From Flavobacterium praedii (lineage in GTDB: Bacteria > Bacteroidota > Bacteroidia > Flavobacteriales > Flavobacteriaceae): DNA of 64,000 bases. Both the position numbers and the translations under genes were made by a program. The DNA is taken from the NCBI RefSeq assembly GCF_026810365.1, contig NZ_CP113948.1:2009001-2073000 (forward strand), written 5' to 3'. This document shows, piece by piece, positions 49,401-58,859 of this stretch (its first letter is position 1; each line of letters starts with the position of its first letter). Below the pieces are notes generated by a model. That model was not told the origin of the DNA, searched no databases, and saw nothing but the letters and a program-made list of their open reading frames with translations.

Positions 49401-52400
49401 TTAATTTCTAATTATTCGAACATTCATTTCTTCTACCTTTTTATCAGATAAAAGTGAGGGCGCACCAAATAATAAATCTTCGCTAGTTCCAGTTTTCGGG
49501 AAAGCCATCACTTCTCTAATGGATGCTTTTTTCTCTAAAATCATCATTAAACGGTCAATTCCCCAAGCAATTCCTCCGTGTGGCGGTGCGCCGTATTGAA
49601 AAGCTTTATGCATCGTTCCTACACTTTTCATCATCTCTTCTTTGTTGTAGCCCATATTTCTATATGTCGCTTCCAGAATTTCCGATTTATGCGCACGAAC
49701 TGATCCTCCTCCAATTTCGTAACCGTTTAAGATTATATCGTATTGTTGCGCTATAATGGTTCCAATTTCGTCATCATCCCCTTTCATGTGCTTTTGCAAA
49801 TCATAAATCGCAGGCATCGAGAATGGATTGTGCGTAAAAGTCCATCTACCCTCATCTGTTCTTTCAAACATTGGAAAATCAATTACCCAAGCTGGACATA
49901 ATTCCTTCGGATTAATTAAGTGCAATATTTTACCCATTTCTTGACGAACAGCATCCAAAGCTTTGTTGGCAGTGGCGTAATCTGCTGCTGAAAAGAAAAC
50001 AATATCCCCAACTTGTGCGTCAGTTGCTTTTATAATTCCAGCCGCAATATCTTCACCTAAAAACTTAATAATTGGCGATTGCAATTCATCCTCATTCACA
50101 ATAATATAAGCCAATCCGCCTAAGCCGTGCTGTTGAGCAATAGCGGTTAGGTTTTCGATCTGCCCTTTAGACATACGCTTGTTTCCTTGCTCTTTGGCCG
50201 AGACTTTAATACATTTTACAATTCCACCGTCTTCAATAGGCTTACTAAATACTTGAAAAGTGGTATCTTTTACAATATGGGTAATGTCTTGCATCTTTAA
50301 GCCGTAACGTAAATCGGGTCTATCACAACCGTAGAAATCCATCGCGTCTTTGTATGTAATTACTTCAAAAGGACGTAAAATCCACTTATTGCCATATATT
50401 TTCTTCACTACTTCATTAAACATTTTTGTGTTTAAATCTATAATCTGTTGCATACTCGCATAGGCCATTTCCATATCCAATTGTGTAAATTCCGGTTGAC
50501 GATCTCCACGAGAATCTTCATCTCTAAAACAACGCGCAATTTGGAAATACTTTTCATACCCACTCACCATCAACATTTGTTTGAACTGTTGCGGCGCTTG
50601 CGGCAAAGTATAAAAGAAACCAGCTTGTTTACGTGTAGGAACAATAAATTCTCGTGCACCTTCATCGGTTCCTGCACTTAAAATTGGGGTTTCAATTTCT
50701 AAAAATTCTTCTTCATCCAAAATGTCACGCAATAATTTAATTACTTTATGACGGTTTACGATTGCTCGTCGCACTTCTTCATTTCTATGATCTAAGAACT
50801 TGTATTGAAAACGAATTGCTTCGTTTGTTTTTGCCGCTCTCTTGATTTCAAAAGGTAACGTCTTCGATAAGTTTAAAATCTCTAATACTGAAGTTTCCAA
50901 TTCTATTTTACCAGTACGCAATCCTGCATTATAATCATCTTCATTACGACCTACTACTTTACCTGTCACTGAAATTACCGATTCCGGTTTTAATTTCACC
51001 AACTCATCTATATTAGGGAATGATTCCCTGCTGATTCGCACTTGAAAAATTTCATAACTGGAATCACGCAAATCAATAAACATCAATTCTCCGTGGTCAC
51101 GAACACTGGCAACCCAACCAGACAAAATCACTTCTTGCTGGATGTTTTCTTCGGATAATTGTGAAATTTTATGTGTTCTATACGTATCCTTTATAATAAT
51201 AGGAATTTCAGGAAGCGATTCTTCTTGACTTTCTTTATTTTCTGCAATAATTTCTTTGGAAACTTTTTCGGAGGCTTCTTTCTTCTCTAAAATAGCGGCA
51301 GCACCCAATTTATCTAAAATAATCTGACGAATTACTTTACCATTCGCTCCTTTTCCAATAATTCCTAAAACTTTACCAACTAAAATACCCGCTTTTCCTT
51401 GGTCTCCAGCTTTAATATCATTGGCAACAGCCTCATTTTCTGAAATTACTTTAGCAATAACTTCTTGTACTTTATCTTCCGAAATGGTATTTTCTTCAAA
51501 GTACTTGTTGTAGTCAAAAGTTCGATCTTTCAAATAACCTGTAATCGCATTTTGAACTAAAACTGCCGTAATTTTTTCAGCTTTAAATAATTTAAAAATA
51601 TCCGTTAAATGGGCAATACTATGGATTTCCGAGTAATCTTCTGCCTTAATATTGTTCGCCAAAGTTTTAGCAACAAACGAAGGATCTTTAATTTCATTAT
51701 TTATTTCTACAAATATTTGCGAACGCAACTTATCTGCCGTAAAAAACTTAGCGTCTTGCGGTAAAACGCCTCCATTAATTAAAATAGACTCAACAGCATA
51801 AGGCAAAGCGCTAGTATCGACTTTAATAGCTTCAATTTCACTTTTAATATTTACAAAAGGCAAATCCGGTTCCGAAATAAAACGGTAATCGGCTTCAAAT
51901 TCTTTTTTACGCATTACTTTGGTTTGCTTTAAATCTGCATCCCACAACACCGTAGTTTGATCTGGTCGAAACTCTTTATTTTCAATATAGTAATTAAATT
52001 GTTTCTCCACTTCTTCTTTCAATGCTTCCACCATAAACTTAAACGAGTTCAAGTTTTTGATTTCCGTTCTTGGATTTAATTCGTAACTGTGTTTTTTACG
52101 TAAAGACACCGAAACATCCGATTTGAATTCTCCTTTTTCCAAATTCGCTTCAGAGATTCCTAAGTTTTGTACAATACGCTGAATGTACTGAGCATAGGTC
52201 GAAGCATCTTCAATATTACGAATACAAGGTTCTGTAACAATTTCGATCAACGGAACACCTGCTTTGTTAAAATCAACTAACGAAATTTTCTTTTCGTGCA
52301 TCAATTTTGCAGCATCTTCTTCAATATGAACCTGAGTTAAATTCACAGTAAACTGAGTACCATCATTTCGGTAACAAGATACGTGTCCATCAGGAATTAT

Positions 52401-52733
52401 CGGATTATGAAATTGCGTAATTTGAATATTCTTTGGATTGTCTGGATATTCGTAATGCTTTCTATCCCATGAGATCACTTCATTACTAAATGAAGAACCA
52501 ACCGCTTTTCCAAAATAAATCGCCTTTGTAATTGCTTCTTTATTTAAGGCCGGTAAAACGCCCATTTGCCCCGTACAAACAGAACATATATTTTCGTTAG
52601 GTGTTTCTATTTCTTGATTTGGACAAGAACAAAACAACTTGGTTTTGGTATTCAATCGAACGTGTGTTTCCAGTCCTATTACCAATTCTAAATCGTGGGC
52701 TTTTATCGCCGCTGTTAATTGCTCCAATTCCAT
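49401..52733 (-). CDS. gatB/aspS: Bifunctional fusion: GatB amidotransferase subunit + aspartyl-tRNA synthetase
   Basis: A 1110-residue protein joining two enzymes normally encoded apart. Residues 1-478 are complete GatB: GLETHVRLNTKTKLFCSCP with its zinc Cys pairs (35, 37, 50, 53), NFNKAGVPLIEIVTEP and a C-terminal YqeY-type tail. A charged linker (~480-515) leads to complete bacterial-type AspRS (516-1110): anticodon-binding OB fold, motif 2 CFRDEDSRGDRQPEF at 735, a GAD insertion, motif 3 GGIAWGIDRLMM. His547 in VRDHG is at the position where non-discriminating AspRS has His and E. coli has Leu. Expected role: mischarge tRNA(Asn) with Asp, then amidate it with GatA/GatC. Start codon overlaps the gatA stop (TAATG). 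Confidence 0.95.
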   Translation of the reverse strand: MELEQLTAAIKAHDLELVIGLETHVRLNTKTKLFCSCPNQEIETPNENICSVCTGQMGVLPALNKEAITKAIYFGKAVGSSFSNEVISWDRKHYEYPDNPKNIQITQFHNPIIPDGHVSCYRNDGTQFTVNLTQVHIEEDAAKLMHEKKISLVDFNKAGVPLIEIVTEPCIRNIEDASTYAQYIQRIVQNLGISEANLEKGEFKSDVSVSLRKKHSYELNPRTEIKNLNSFKFMVEALKEEVEKQFNYYIENKEFRPDQTTVLWDADLKQTKVMRKKEFEADYRFISEPDLPFVNIKSEIEAIKVDTSALPYAVESILINGGVLPQDAKFFTADKLRSQIFVEINNEIKDPSFVAKTLANNIKAEDYSEIHSIAHLTDIFKLFKAEKITAVLVQNAITGYLKDRTFDYNKYFEENTISEDKVQEVIAKVISENEAVANDIKAGDQGKAGILVGKVLGIIGKGANGKVIRQIILDKLGAAAILEKKEASEKVSKEIIAENKESQEESLPEIPIIIKDTYRTHKISQLSEENIQQEVILSGWVASVRDHGELMFIDLRDSSYEIFQVRISRESFPNIDELVKLKPESVISVTGKVVGRNEDDYNAGLRTGKIELETSVLEILNLSKTLPFEIKRAAKTNEAIRFQYKFLDHRNEEVRRAIVNRHKVIKLLRDILDEEEFLEIETPILSAGTDEGAREFIVPTRKQAGFFYTLPQAPQQFKQMLMVSGYEKYFQIARCFRDEDSRGDRQPEFTQLDMEMAYASMQQIIDLNTKMFNEVVKKIYGNKWILRPFEVITYKDAMDFYGCDRPDLRYGLKMQDITHIVKDTTFQVFSKPIEDGGIVKCIKVSAKEQGNKRMSKGQIENLTAIAQQHGLGGLAYIIVNEDELQSPIIKFLGEDIAAGIIKATDAQVGDIVFFSAADYATANKALDAVRQEMGKILHLINPKELCPAWVIDFPMFERTDEGRWTFTHNPFSMPAIYDLQKHMKGDDDEIGTIIAQQYDIILNGYEIGGGSVRAHKSEILEATYRNMGYNKEEMMKSVGTMHKAFQYGAPPHGGIAWGIDRLMMILEKKASIREVMAFPKTGTSEDLLFGAPSLLSDKKVEEMNVRIIRN

Positions 52734-54151
52734 TATATCAATTCTTTTAAGAAGTTAGCAAACTTCAATACTAATTCATCATTATTTTTTGCTGCAGTAA
52801 TTTGCAATCCGGTGCTTGTTCCTTGCGGTACCGTTAAAGTTGGCAATTGTCCCAAACTAAAACCAACCGTATAGGCATCCGATAAATACATCGCCAAAGG
52901 ATCTTTTAAACTGTCTCCAATTTTAGGAGGAGTACTTGGTGTAACTGGCGATAAAATAATATCAACTTCTTGAAAATCTTTACTGAAGTTTTCAGAAATT
53001 TGGTCTCTTAAAGCCAATCCTTTTAAATATATTTCATCCGAAAAACCTTGTGACAATACTTGGTTTCCACCTACAATTCTACGTTTTGTTTCTTCTGAAA
53101 AGTTTTCAGAACGGGTCACAGCGTAGGTTTCAATTAAATTCTCTGCTTCGATACGGTTTCCATAATTGGTTCCGTCTAAACGAGATAAATTAGAAGCCGT
53201 TTCAGCCATTGCCAACGTATAATACGTTGAAACTAAAATATCAGATTTAAAGAAATCCAATTCTTTTACTGCAATTCCTTTGGCTTTCAGTTTTTCGATA
53301 GTAGCTAAGAAATCAGCTTTTATTTGAGCATCAATCGCATCACTTTCAATAAAGTTTTTAAAATACCCAATTTTACCCAACCCTTTCAGAGTTTTAAACT
53401 CTGAAAGGGATTTTATTGCATCTTCACTAATTTCTGTTGAAGTAATTGAAGTTTGATCTTTTGGATCTTTCCCGCTCATTACGTTTAACACAATTCGGAT
53501 ATCCTCAATTGATTTAGCCAATGGACCAACGCAATCTGTAGAAGATGCATAAGCCATAAGACCAAATCTGGAAATTCTTCCGTAGGTTGGTTTGAAACCA
53601 TAAATATGATTGTATCCAGCAGGCTGACGAATCGAACCTCCGGTATCTCCACCAATTGAAAACGCAGAATATTCTTTTGCTACGTTTACAGCAGATCCTC
53701 CGCTTGAACCTCCTGCAACCAATGTTGGATCAATTGCGTTTTTTACAGCACCAAAAATCGTGTTTTCGCTAGAAGAACCATGACCAAAACTATCACAGTT
53801 TTCTTTTACTAATGGTATAGCGCCAGCGTCCAATAATTTTTGAATTGCAGTAGCAGTGTAAGGCGATTTATAATTTTTTAACAAATCAGAACTTGCAGTA
53901 GCGTAAGTTCCCTGCAACATATATACATCTTTAATTCCAAAAGGAATTCCTTCTAACAAACCTATTGTTTCTCCATTTGCAATTTTAGCATCTACTTTAG
54001 CAGCTAAATCTAAAGCCAAAGTATCTAACAAAGAATTTACTGAATTATAGGTATTTTGTTTAAGTAAGTCTAATTTTTCTTGTACCAAAGCCGTACAAGT
54101 TATTTGTTTTGACACCAATTGTTGGTGTATTTTTTTTATCTGAGAATCCAT
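52733..54151 (-). CDS. gatA: Glutamyl/aspartyl-tRNA amidotransferase subunit A
   Basis: A 472-residue amidase subunit that splits glutamine to make ammonia for tRNA amidation. The Ser-cisSer-Lys triad is visible: Lys74 in GIPFGIKDVYML, the cis-Ser in VAGGSSGGSAVN (149-153) and nucleophile Ser173 in GGDTGGSIRQPAGYNHI. Three bases separate it from gatC, and its stop codon overlaps the start of gatB-aspS by one base (TAATG), implying translational coupling and tight stoichiometry. Length standard. Confidence 0.96.
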   Translation of the reverse strand: MDSQIKKIHQQLVSKQITCTALVQEKLDLLKQNTYNSVNSLLDTLALDLAAKVDAKIANGETIGLLEGIPFGIKDVYMLQGTYATASSDLLKNYKSPYTATAIQKLLDAGAIPLVKENCDSFGHGSSSENTIFGAVKNAIDPTLVAGGSSGGSAVNVAKEYSAFSIGGDTGGSIRQPAGYNHIYGFKPTYGRISRFGLMAYASSTDCVGPLAKSIEDIRIVLNVMSGKDPKDQTSITSTEISEDAIKSLSEFKTLKGLGKIGYFKNFIESDAIDAQIKADFLATIEKLKAKGIAVKELDFFKSDILVSTYYTLAMAETASNLSRLDGTNYGNRIEAENLIETYAVTRSENFSEETKRRIVGGNQVLSQGFSDEIYLKGLALRDQISENFSKDFQEVDIILSPVTPSTPPKIGDSLKDPLAMYLSDAYTVGFSLGQLPTLTVPQGTSTGLQITAAKNNDELVLKFANFLKELI

Positions 54152-54154
54152 TTT

Positions 54155-54424
54155 TTATCCTTCTATAACTTTAGCAACTACTAAAAAACCATTTTTCTTG
54201 TTCGGGAAGTTTTCCAAAATTATTTGTTTCTCAATAGCCGAACTCTCTATCACAACATCTTCTCTTAAATTATTTACAGACACACAATTACGATTGACAT
54301 TATTTGCAGTATTGTTATTTGAAGGAAGTGCATTTTTAATTACATCAAATAATTTGTTCACGCTCTCGGAAGGCTGTGCTCCTTTAATACTCGACAATAT
54401 GTCGACTGTCATCGTTTTGCTCAT
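54155..54424 (-). CDS. gatC: GatC-like subunit with unusual N-terminus
   Basis: An 89-residue protein from MSKTMTVDIL (the 54448 start adds eight residues; either is possible). The C-terminal half, NLREDVVIESSAIEKQIILENFPNKKNGFLVVAKVIEG, has the LRxD...ILxNFPxKxxGFxxVxKVI pattern of GatC, which stabilises the GatA-GatB complex. The N-terminal half (LSSIKGAQPSESVNKLFDVIKNALPSNNNTANNV) lacks the family's usual helical start (VEHVAKLARLELS...). Its place directly before gatA supports the assignment. Function as a tethering subunit is inferred, with the changed N-terminus notable. Confidence 0.75.
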   Translation of the reverse strand: MSKTMTVDILSSIKGAQPSESVNKLFDVIKNALPSNNNTANNVNRNCVSVNNLREDVVIESSAIEKQIILENFPNKKNGFLVVAKVIEG

Positions 54425-54678
54425 AATTTTATTTCGTTTTAAAATCAAACTTTTAAGGTGGCGAATTTACAAAAGTTTTATTTGGGAATCCCATTTTTTT
54501 CAATGATTTCGATAGTTTTCAGTTAAAGAACCTTACTATTTAACATTATGTTAGAATTAAATGTATTTTGTAGCACTATTGTGAAATGAACCGACAGAAT
54601 GATAAAAAAATATAACAAATAACCAGATGAGTGTAATTATTTTTAACCTATAAAGCTAAAATTTTATACCTTCAAAAA

Positions 54679-56303
54679 TTATTTCACTTTTACTCCTTTC
54701 AAAAACACCTGACTCGGTTTTAATTTTACCATTTGCTTTTCATCAATTTTCATCAAATCCTGATCAAACAGAACAAAATCAGCCCATTTACCCACCTCAA
54801 GACTTCCTTTTTCTTTTTCTTCAAAATTGGAAAAAGCTGCCCAAATGGTCATTCCTCTAAGTGTTTCTTCTCTAGTCAAAGCATTTTCCATCTGAAAACC
54901 TGCCGTTGGATAATTCTTGCTGTCCTTTCTCACCACAGCGGCATGAAAAGTGAGCATTGGATTAACCTCCTCAATAGGAAAGTCGGTGCCTAAAGCAACA
55001 ATACCGGCCTTTTGAAGTAATTTTTTATAAGCATACGCATTTTTTAATCTTTCTATCCCCAATCGCTCCCCTGCCCAATACATATCAGACTTAGCATGTG
55101 TTGGCTGAACAGATGGAATAATTCCGGTTTTAAAATAATCGAAATCGGCTTCCTGTATTACTTGCGCATGCTCAATTTTCCATCTTCGGTCTTTTTTACC
55201 AGTCAATACTTCTTTATATATTTTCAATAACGCCGTATTGGCAGAATCTCCGATAGCATGCGAATTCAACTGAAAAGGGGAATTGGCAATTTGCTTGGCC
55301 GTATTTTTTAATTCTTCCACAGAAGAAAGCATCGCCCCATATTTTTTTGGGCTATCCGAATAGGGTTTGTGCAAACAAGCACCTCGAGAACCCAATGCTC
55401 CATCTCCATACATTTTAAAAGAACATACATTTAAATTGTCTGTTTTGTAAATTCCTTTTTTTAGATACAAATCAATATTCTTTTGATTAGCCGTAATCAT
55501 GGCATAAATATTAATTTGTAGCGCTTTTGCTTTTTGCAGACTATCCATTAAATTAATAATATCAGGATCTAAACCCGCATCATTAACAGTTGTCAACCCG
55601 TATTGAAACATCACTTTTTCCGCATCCAATAATGCGGCAATTTGTTTTTTACGATTGGGCTTCGGTATTATTTTAAAAACCAATTCCATCGGGTTATCAA
55701 TTAAAACACCTGTCGGTTCTCCATTTTCTAAAACAATTTCGCCACCAACGGCTTTTGTCTTTTTGTAATTCCTGCCAATTTCAAAGCCACAGTATTTACA
55801 ACAATAGCATGACCATCGATGCGATTTAAAACCACAGGAATAGTTGGAAAAGCTGCATCTAAATCTTCTTTGGTTGGAAATTGGGCCACTTGCCAATCGT
55901 TTTGATCCCATCCGTTTCCAACAATAAAATCAGGATTTTTTTCTTTCTGAAATTTCTTTATTCGATCGATAACTTCCGACATGCTTTTAGTTCCTCTTAA
56001 ATCGACTTCTTGCAGGCTCAGTCCATAACTATAGAAATGACAATGTGCATCATACAAACCAGGGTAGATAAATTTCCCTTTTGCATCAATAGTATTTTTG
56101 GAATCATAGGCTTTTGCGATTTCATCATCGGAACCAATTGCTACAATTTTACCCGATTGAATTGCCATAGCCGAAGCTTTATCAAAATCCTTGTTTACAG
56201 TATAAATAGTAGCATTCGTAATAATAGTATCTACAGTAATTTTATTGTTTTGATTACAGGAAATCAAAAAAATCAAAAAAAGGAGGGGAGAAATTCTCTT
56301 CAT
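54679..56303 (-). pseudogene. Amidohydrolase lipoprotein gene broken by a frameshift
   Basis: Two frames together encode one YtcJ/AepA-like amidohydrolase. The N-part (56303 to ~55760) has a lipobox (LIFLISC), the metal motif YDAHCHFYSYGLSLQEVDL and ends at ALKLAGITKRQKPLV; the C-part continues with KKTKAVGGEIVLENGEPTGVLI, GDGALGSRGACLHKPYS, INSHAIGDSANTALL, HAQVIQEADFD and LGTDFP. Adding one A to the run of five (T run 55760-55764 on the plus strand) restores a single frame. So this is a one-base loss, a sequencing error, or a -1 slip site (A-AAA-AG). The product would hydrolyse a C-N bond in an envelope location; substrate unknown. Confidence 0.85.
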
Positions 56304-56317
56304 AATAAAAAGTTTAA

Positions 56318-56352
56318 TTATTGAAGCTAATATAAAGAAAGAGCTTCAATAA
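56318..56352 (-). terminator. Hairpin after the Gre-like gene
   Basis: TTATTGAAGCT (56318-56328) pairs perfectly with AGCTTCAATAA (56342-56352), 25 bases past the Gre-like stop. The T run on the minus strand is weak, so termination is only likely. Confidence 0.45.
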
Positions 56353-56377
56353 ACGATAAATTATAAAATGAATTAAA

Positions 56378-56827
56378 CTATAAAATTTCGTCTATTATAT
56401 ATGTAGTAGTGTTAATTTCAAAACTGAATCCAATTTGGTTCCCCATTAATTTATTTCCTAAAGGAGATTGTGGAGACAAAGCAATAACATTGACTCCATC
56501 GATATTAATTTTTGGAAGTGCAAGACTCAGGTACAAATAAATCCCATTGGCTTTGACCAAACTTCCTAAAACAATAGTTTCAGCAATTATAGAAGCGTCT
56601 ATTTTATCCAAGACTGCTTTTTGCGTCAATACTTCTTTGAGTTTTGTATTGAGTTTTTCTTGTTCAATATGCATCATCGACAACGCGGTCTCATGCTTAT
56701 CCCCTGCCGAACCTTTGGCATCATTCTTTGAATCTTCGGTCAAAGCTACAATCATGTCTTTGAAAACATCGATTCTGTCTTGAACTAATTGATGGTATTG
56801 TTGGTATATTTTTTGTTTGAAAGTCAT
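56378..56827 (-). CDS. GreA/GreB C-terminal-like protein
   Basis: A 149-residue protein with an N-terminal coiled coil (QKIYQQYHQLVQDRIDVFKDMIVALTED; ALSMMHIEQEKLNTKLKEVLTQKAVLDKID) and a C-terminal domain ending in VIALSPQSPLGNKLMGNQIGFSFEI. SPxSPLGxxLxGxxxG is the typical end of GreA/GreB transcript-cleavage factors and their relatives (Rnk, the flavobacterial Gre-like proteins). The canonical acidic tip residues (Asp-Glu) of Gre factors are not obvious. It may bind RNA polymerase's secondary channel. No neighbours in an operon. Confidence 0.75.
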   Translation of the reverse strand: MTFKQKIYQQYHQLVQDRIDVFKDMIVALTEDSKNDAKGSAGDKHETALSMMHIEQEKLNTKLKEVLTQKAVLDKIDASIIAETIVLGSLVKANGIYLYLSLALPKINIDGVNVIALSPQSPLGNKLMGNQIGFSFEINTTTYIIDEIL

Positions 56828-56836
56828 AAAAAAAGT

Positions 56837-56995
56837 TTAACCGCAAAGTACGCAAAGAAGTACGCAAGGTTCGCAAAGCTAATTTAAAATTTAATAAAAA
56901 AGTCCATAAATACCGTTTCCATGTATGTTTAACCTCAAAAAAAGACAAAGAAACATAGCGCCCTTTGCGTAATTCTTTGCGAACTTTGCGGTTAA
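56837..56995. repeat. GCAAAG-periodic inverted repeat pair
   Basis: Left arm 56837-56880 starts TTAACCGCAAAGTACGCAAA; right arm 56958-56995 is its inverted match (on the minus strand TTAACCGCAAAGTTCGCAAA...). Each arm is a chain of CGCAAAG units about 9-13 bases apart. A 77-base spacer separates them. A single arm of the same kind is at 10069-10110. It lies between the Gre-like gene and the OM barrel gene. Confidence 0.75.
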
Positions 56996-57001
56996 TTTAC
57001 T

Positions 57002-58792
57002 TTAGAAATCAAATTTATAATTTCCTCCCAACATTACTTGAAAACCTTGAACAGGATAATTCAACCATTTTTGATATCCATTATTCATAATGTTATTTAC
57101 TTTTAAAAAAGTGGTAAATCGTTCACTGTATTTGAATCTCACATTGGCATTCAAATCAAAATAACCGTCTAAAGTTATTGATCCCGGAGCAGTAACATAA
57201 ACAATGTCTGTATTCAACTGTTGATCTTTTCGTTCACCTACGTAAAACAAATTGATCCCAGCGAACCATTTGTCGGTAACGGCGAAATCAACTTTAGAAT
57301 TGAATTGAAGCTCTGGTAAATTCCAAGCTTCTGATTGTGTTTTATTGGTATAACTGCTCATCGTTGCATCGGCTTCGACAGTTACTCCTTTCATTAAATC
57401 CGCTTTTATTTCTCCGTATAAACGCATTATTTTCATATCATCGTAAATTACCTGAAATGAATTTCCGAAAGCATAATTGGCATTCGTGTCATTTTCATTG
57501 TAGTCATTACTTTTGAATAATGCTTTATTTTCATCATATATATATGACGCTTTTATATCATAACTTACCGTACTGGCTAATTTTCCTTTTAATCCTGCGT
57601 GAACATCATACAATTCATTTGTTGGTTTAATATATAATGTAGGCGACACGAATGGATTTCCATCCACAAAACTATTATAAGTATTTTGCTGTAAATTCCC
57701 AATTGCACTCGCATAAAATATCATCAAATCACCCACTATTTTATAGGAAGCAGTCACCGATGGATAGATATAAAATTTGTTGGTATTATTTTCCTTTCCC
57801 ATACTGTACAACAAGCCTGCACCAATATCAATCGTCCAATCATCTCTTTTCATTACAAAACTGGGCACTATGCCCAAATTAGTAAAACCATAATTAATGT
57901 CTGCAGTATTGGTTTCTAGATAATTTTTCTTAAAACTGCCATCAAGGTAATCAACTATTAATTTGGTTTTTATAGCTTCGTCCATCACGTCAAATTTAAA
58001 TGTTGGTGTTAGCAAAAAACGATTCTCACTAGAACTAAAAGCATCTGTAAAATGAGTAAGCTCAAGATTAGCCTCTTTTACAATTCCTTCTTCAAACGCA
58101 AGATTTCCCCCAGCCGTAATCGTATTGTACGATTGTTGTGGATTAATACCATTTACTAATGCCATACTCTCTGGAAGCGTTAATGAATTTCCAAAACCAG
58201 AAGGTAAACCATACCAATTGTAAATTTGATTTTGATAACCCAACTTTACATTCCAATTCATTTGTTGCTCATTAGACCCATAAATCAAATCGATTTTGGT
58301 ATCATAAAATGAATCGGCAAGATTTACTCCTTTTATTCCGCCTTGAGAAGAATTATGTCGAAACATCCCACCTACATATTCATTATTATTAAGGTCTTCG
58401 GTAATATACAATTCAGCGTTCAAAGCACCGTAATTTCCAACACCAAGAGTTGCATAATTTTTGAATAAACGATCTTGTTTTGTCTTTTCAACCCCTTGCG
58501 CATTTCCTTTGGAAGGAGAAAAAGTGGATGCCACTGGAAAAGGCAAAATAGAGTATTTCACAATCTCTTTTTTTGCGTTTTCATCCGTTGTAATTACGGG
58601 AACTTCTTTTACTTTGAAAGCATCAGAAATTGTTGGAGTAAAAGGCTTTACCACATTTACTACCTCTGTTCCAATATTATCTTTTTTGTCTTGGGCAAAT
58701 GAAAATTGAGAAAATAGCAAAAGAAAAACCCCGACTCTTCCCGAGAACCTAGATTGCTTATTTACGAATGCTTTTATGTTTTTGATTATCAT
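57002..58792 (-). CDS. Outer-membrane beta-barrel (TonB-receptor-like) protein
   Basis: A 596-residue outer-membrane protein. Signal peptide near GVFLLLFSQFSFAQ; no carboxypeptidase-like or plug domain is visible, and the barrel begins near KNYATLGVGNYGALNAELYI. Strand patterns of alternating aromatic residues run to the final YQKWLNYPVQGFQVMLGGNYKFDF (terminal Phe, as in OM barrels). It belongs to the TonB-dependent-receptor-like barrel group lacking a plug. It is the third gene after the TPR protein and PhzF gene (69-base gap), so it is probably co-transcribed with them; this TPR-barrel pairing recurs in Bacteroidota. Confidence 0.88.
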   Translation of the reverse strand: MIIKNIKAFVNKQSRFSGRVGVFLLLFSQFSFAQDKKDNIGTEVVNVVKPFTPTISDAFKVKEVPVITTDENAKKEIVKYSILPFPVASTFSPSKGNAQGVEKTKQDRLFKNYATLGVGNYGALNAELYITEDLNNNEYVGGMFRHNSSQGGIKGVNLADSFYDTKIDLIYGSNEQQMNWNVKLGYQNQIYNWYGLPSGFGNSLTLPESMALVNGINPQQSYNTITAGGNLAFEEGIVKEANLELTHFTDAFSSSENRFLLTPTFKFDVMDEAIKTKLIVDYLDGSFKKNYLETNTADINYGFTNLGIVPSFVMKRDDWTIDIGAGLLYSMGKENNTNKFYIYPSVTASYKIVGDLMIFYASAIGNLQQNTYNSFVDGNPFVSPTLYIKPTNELYDVHAGLKGKLASTVSYDIKASYIYDENKALFKSNDYNENDTNANYAFGNSFQVIYDDMKIMRLYGEIKADLMKGVTVEADATMSSYTNKTQSEAWNLPELQFNSKVDFAVTDKWFAGINLFYVGERKDQQLNTDIVYVTAPGSITLDGYFDLNANVRFKYSERFTTFLKVNNIMNNGYQKWLNYPVQGFQVMLGGNYKFDF

Positions 58793-58859
58793 CTTTGTTT
58801 TTTCTCTATTTTCTGACTTCTAATTTCTAATTTCTAACCTCTATTCTCTGCCCTCTCCT

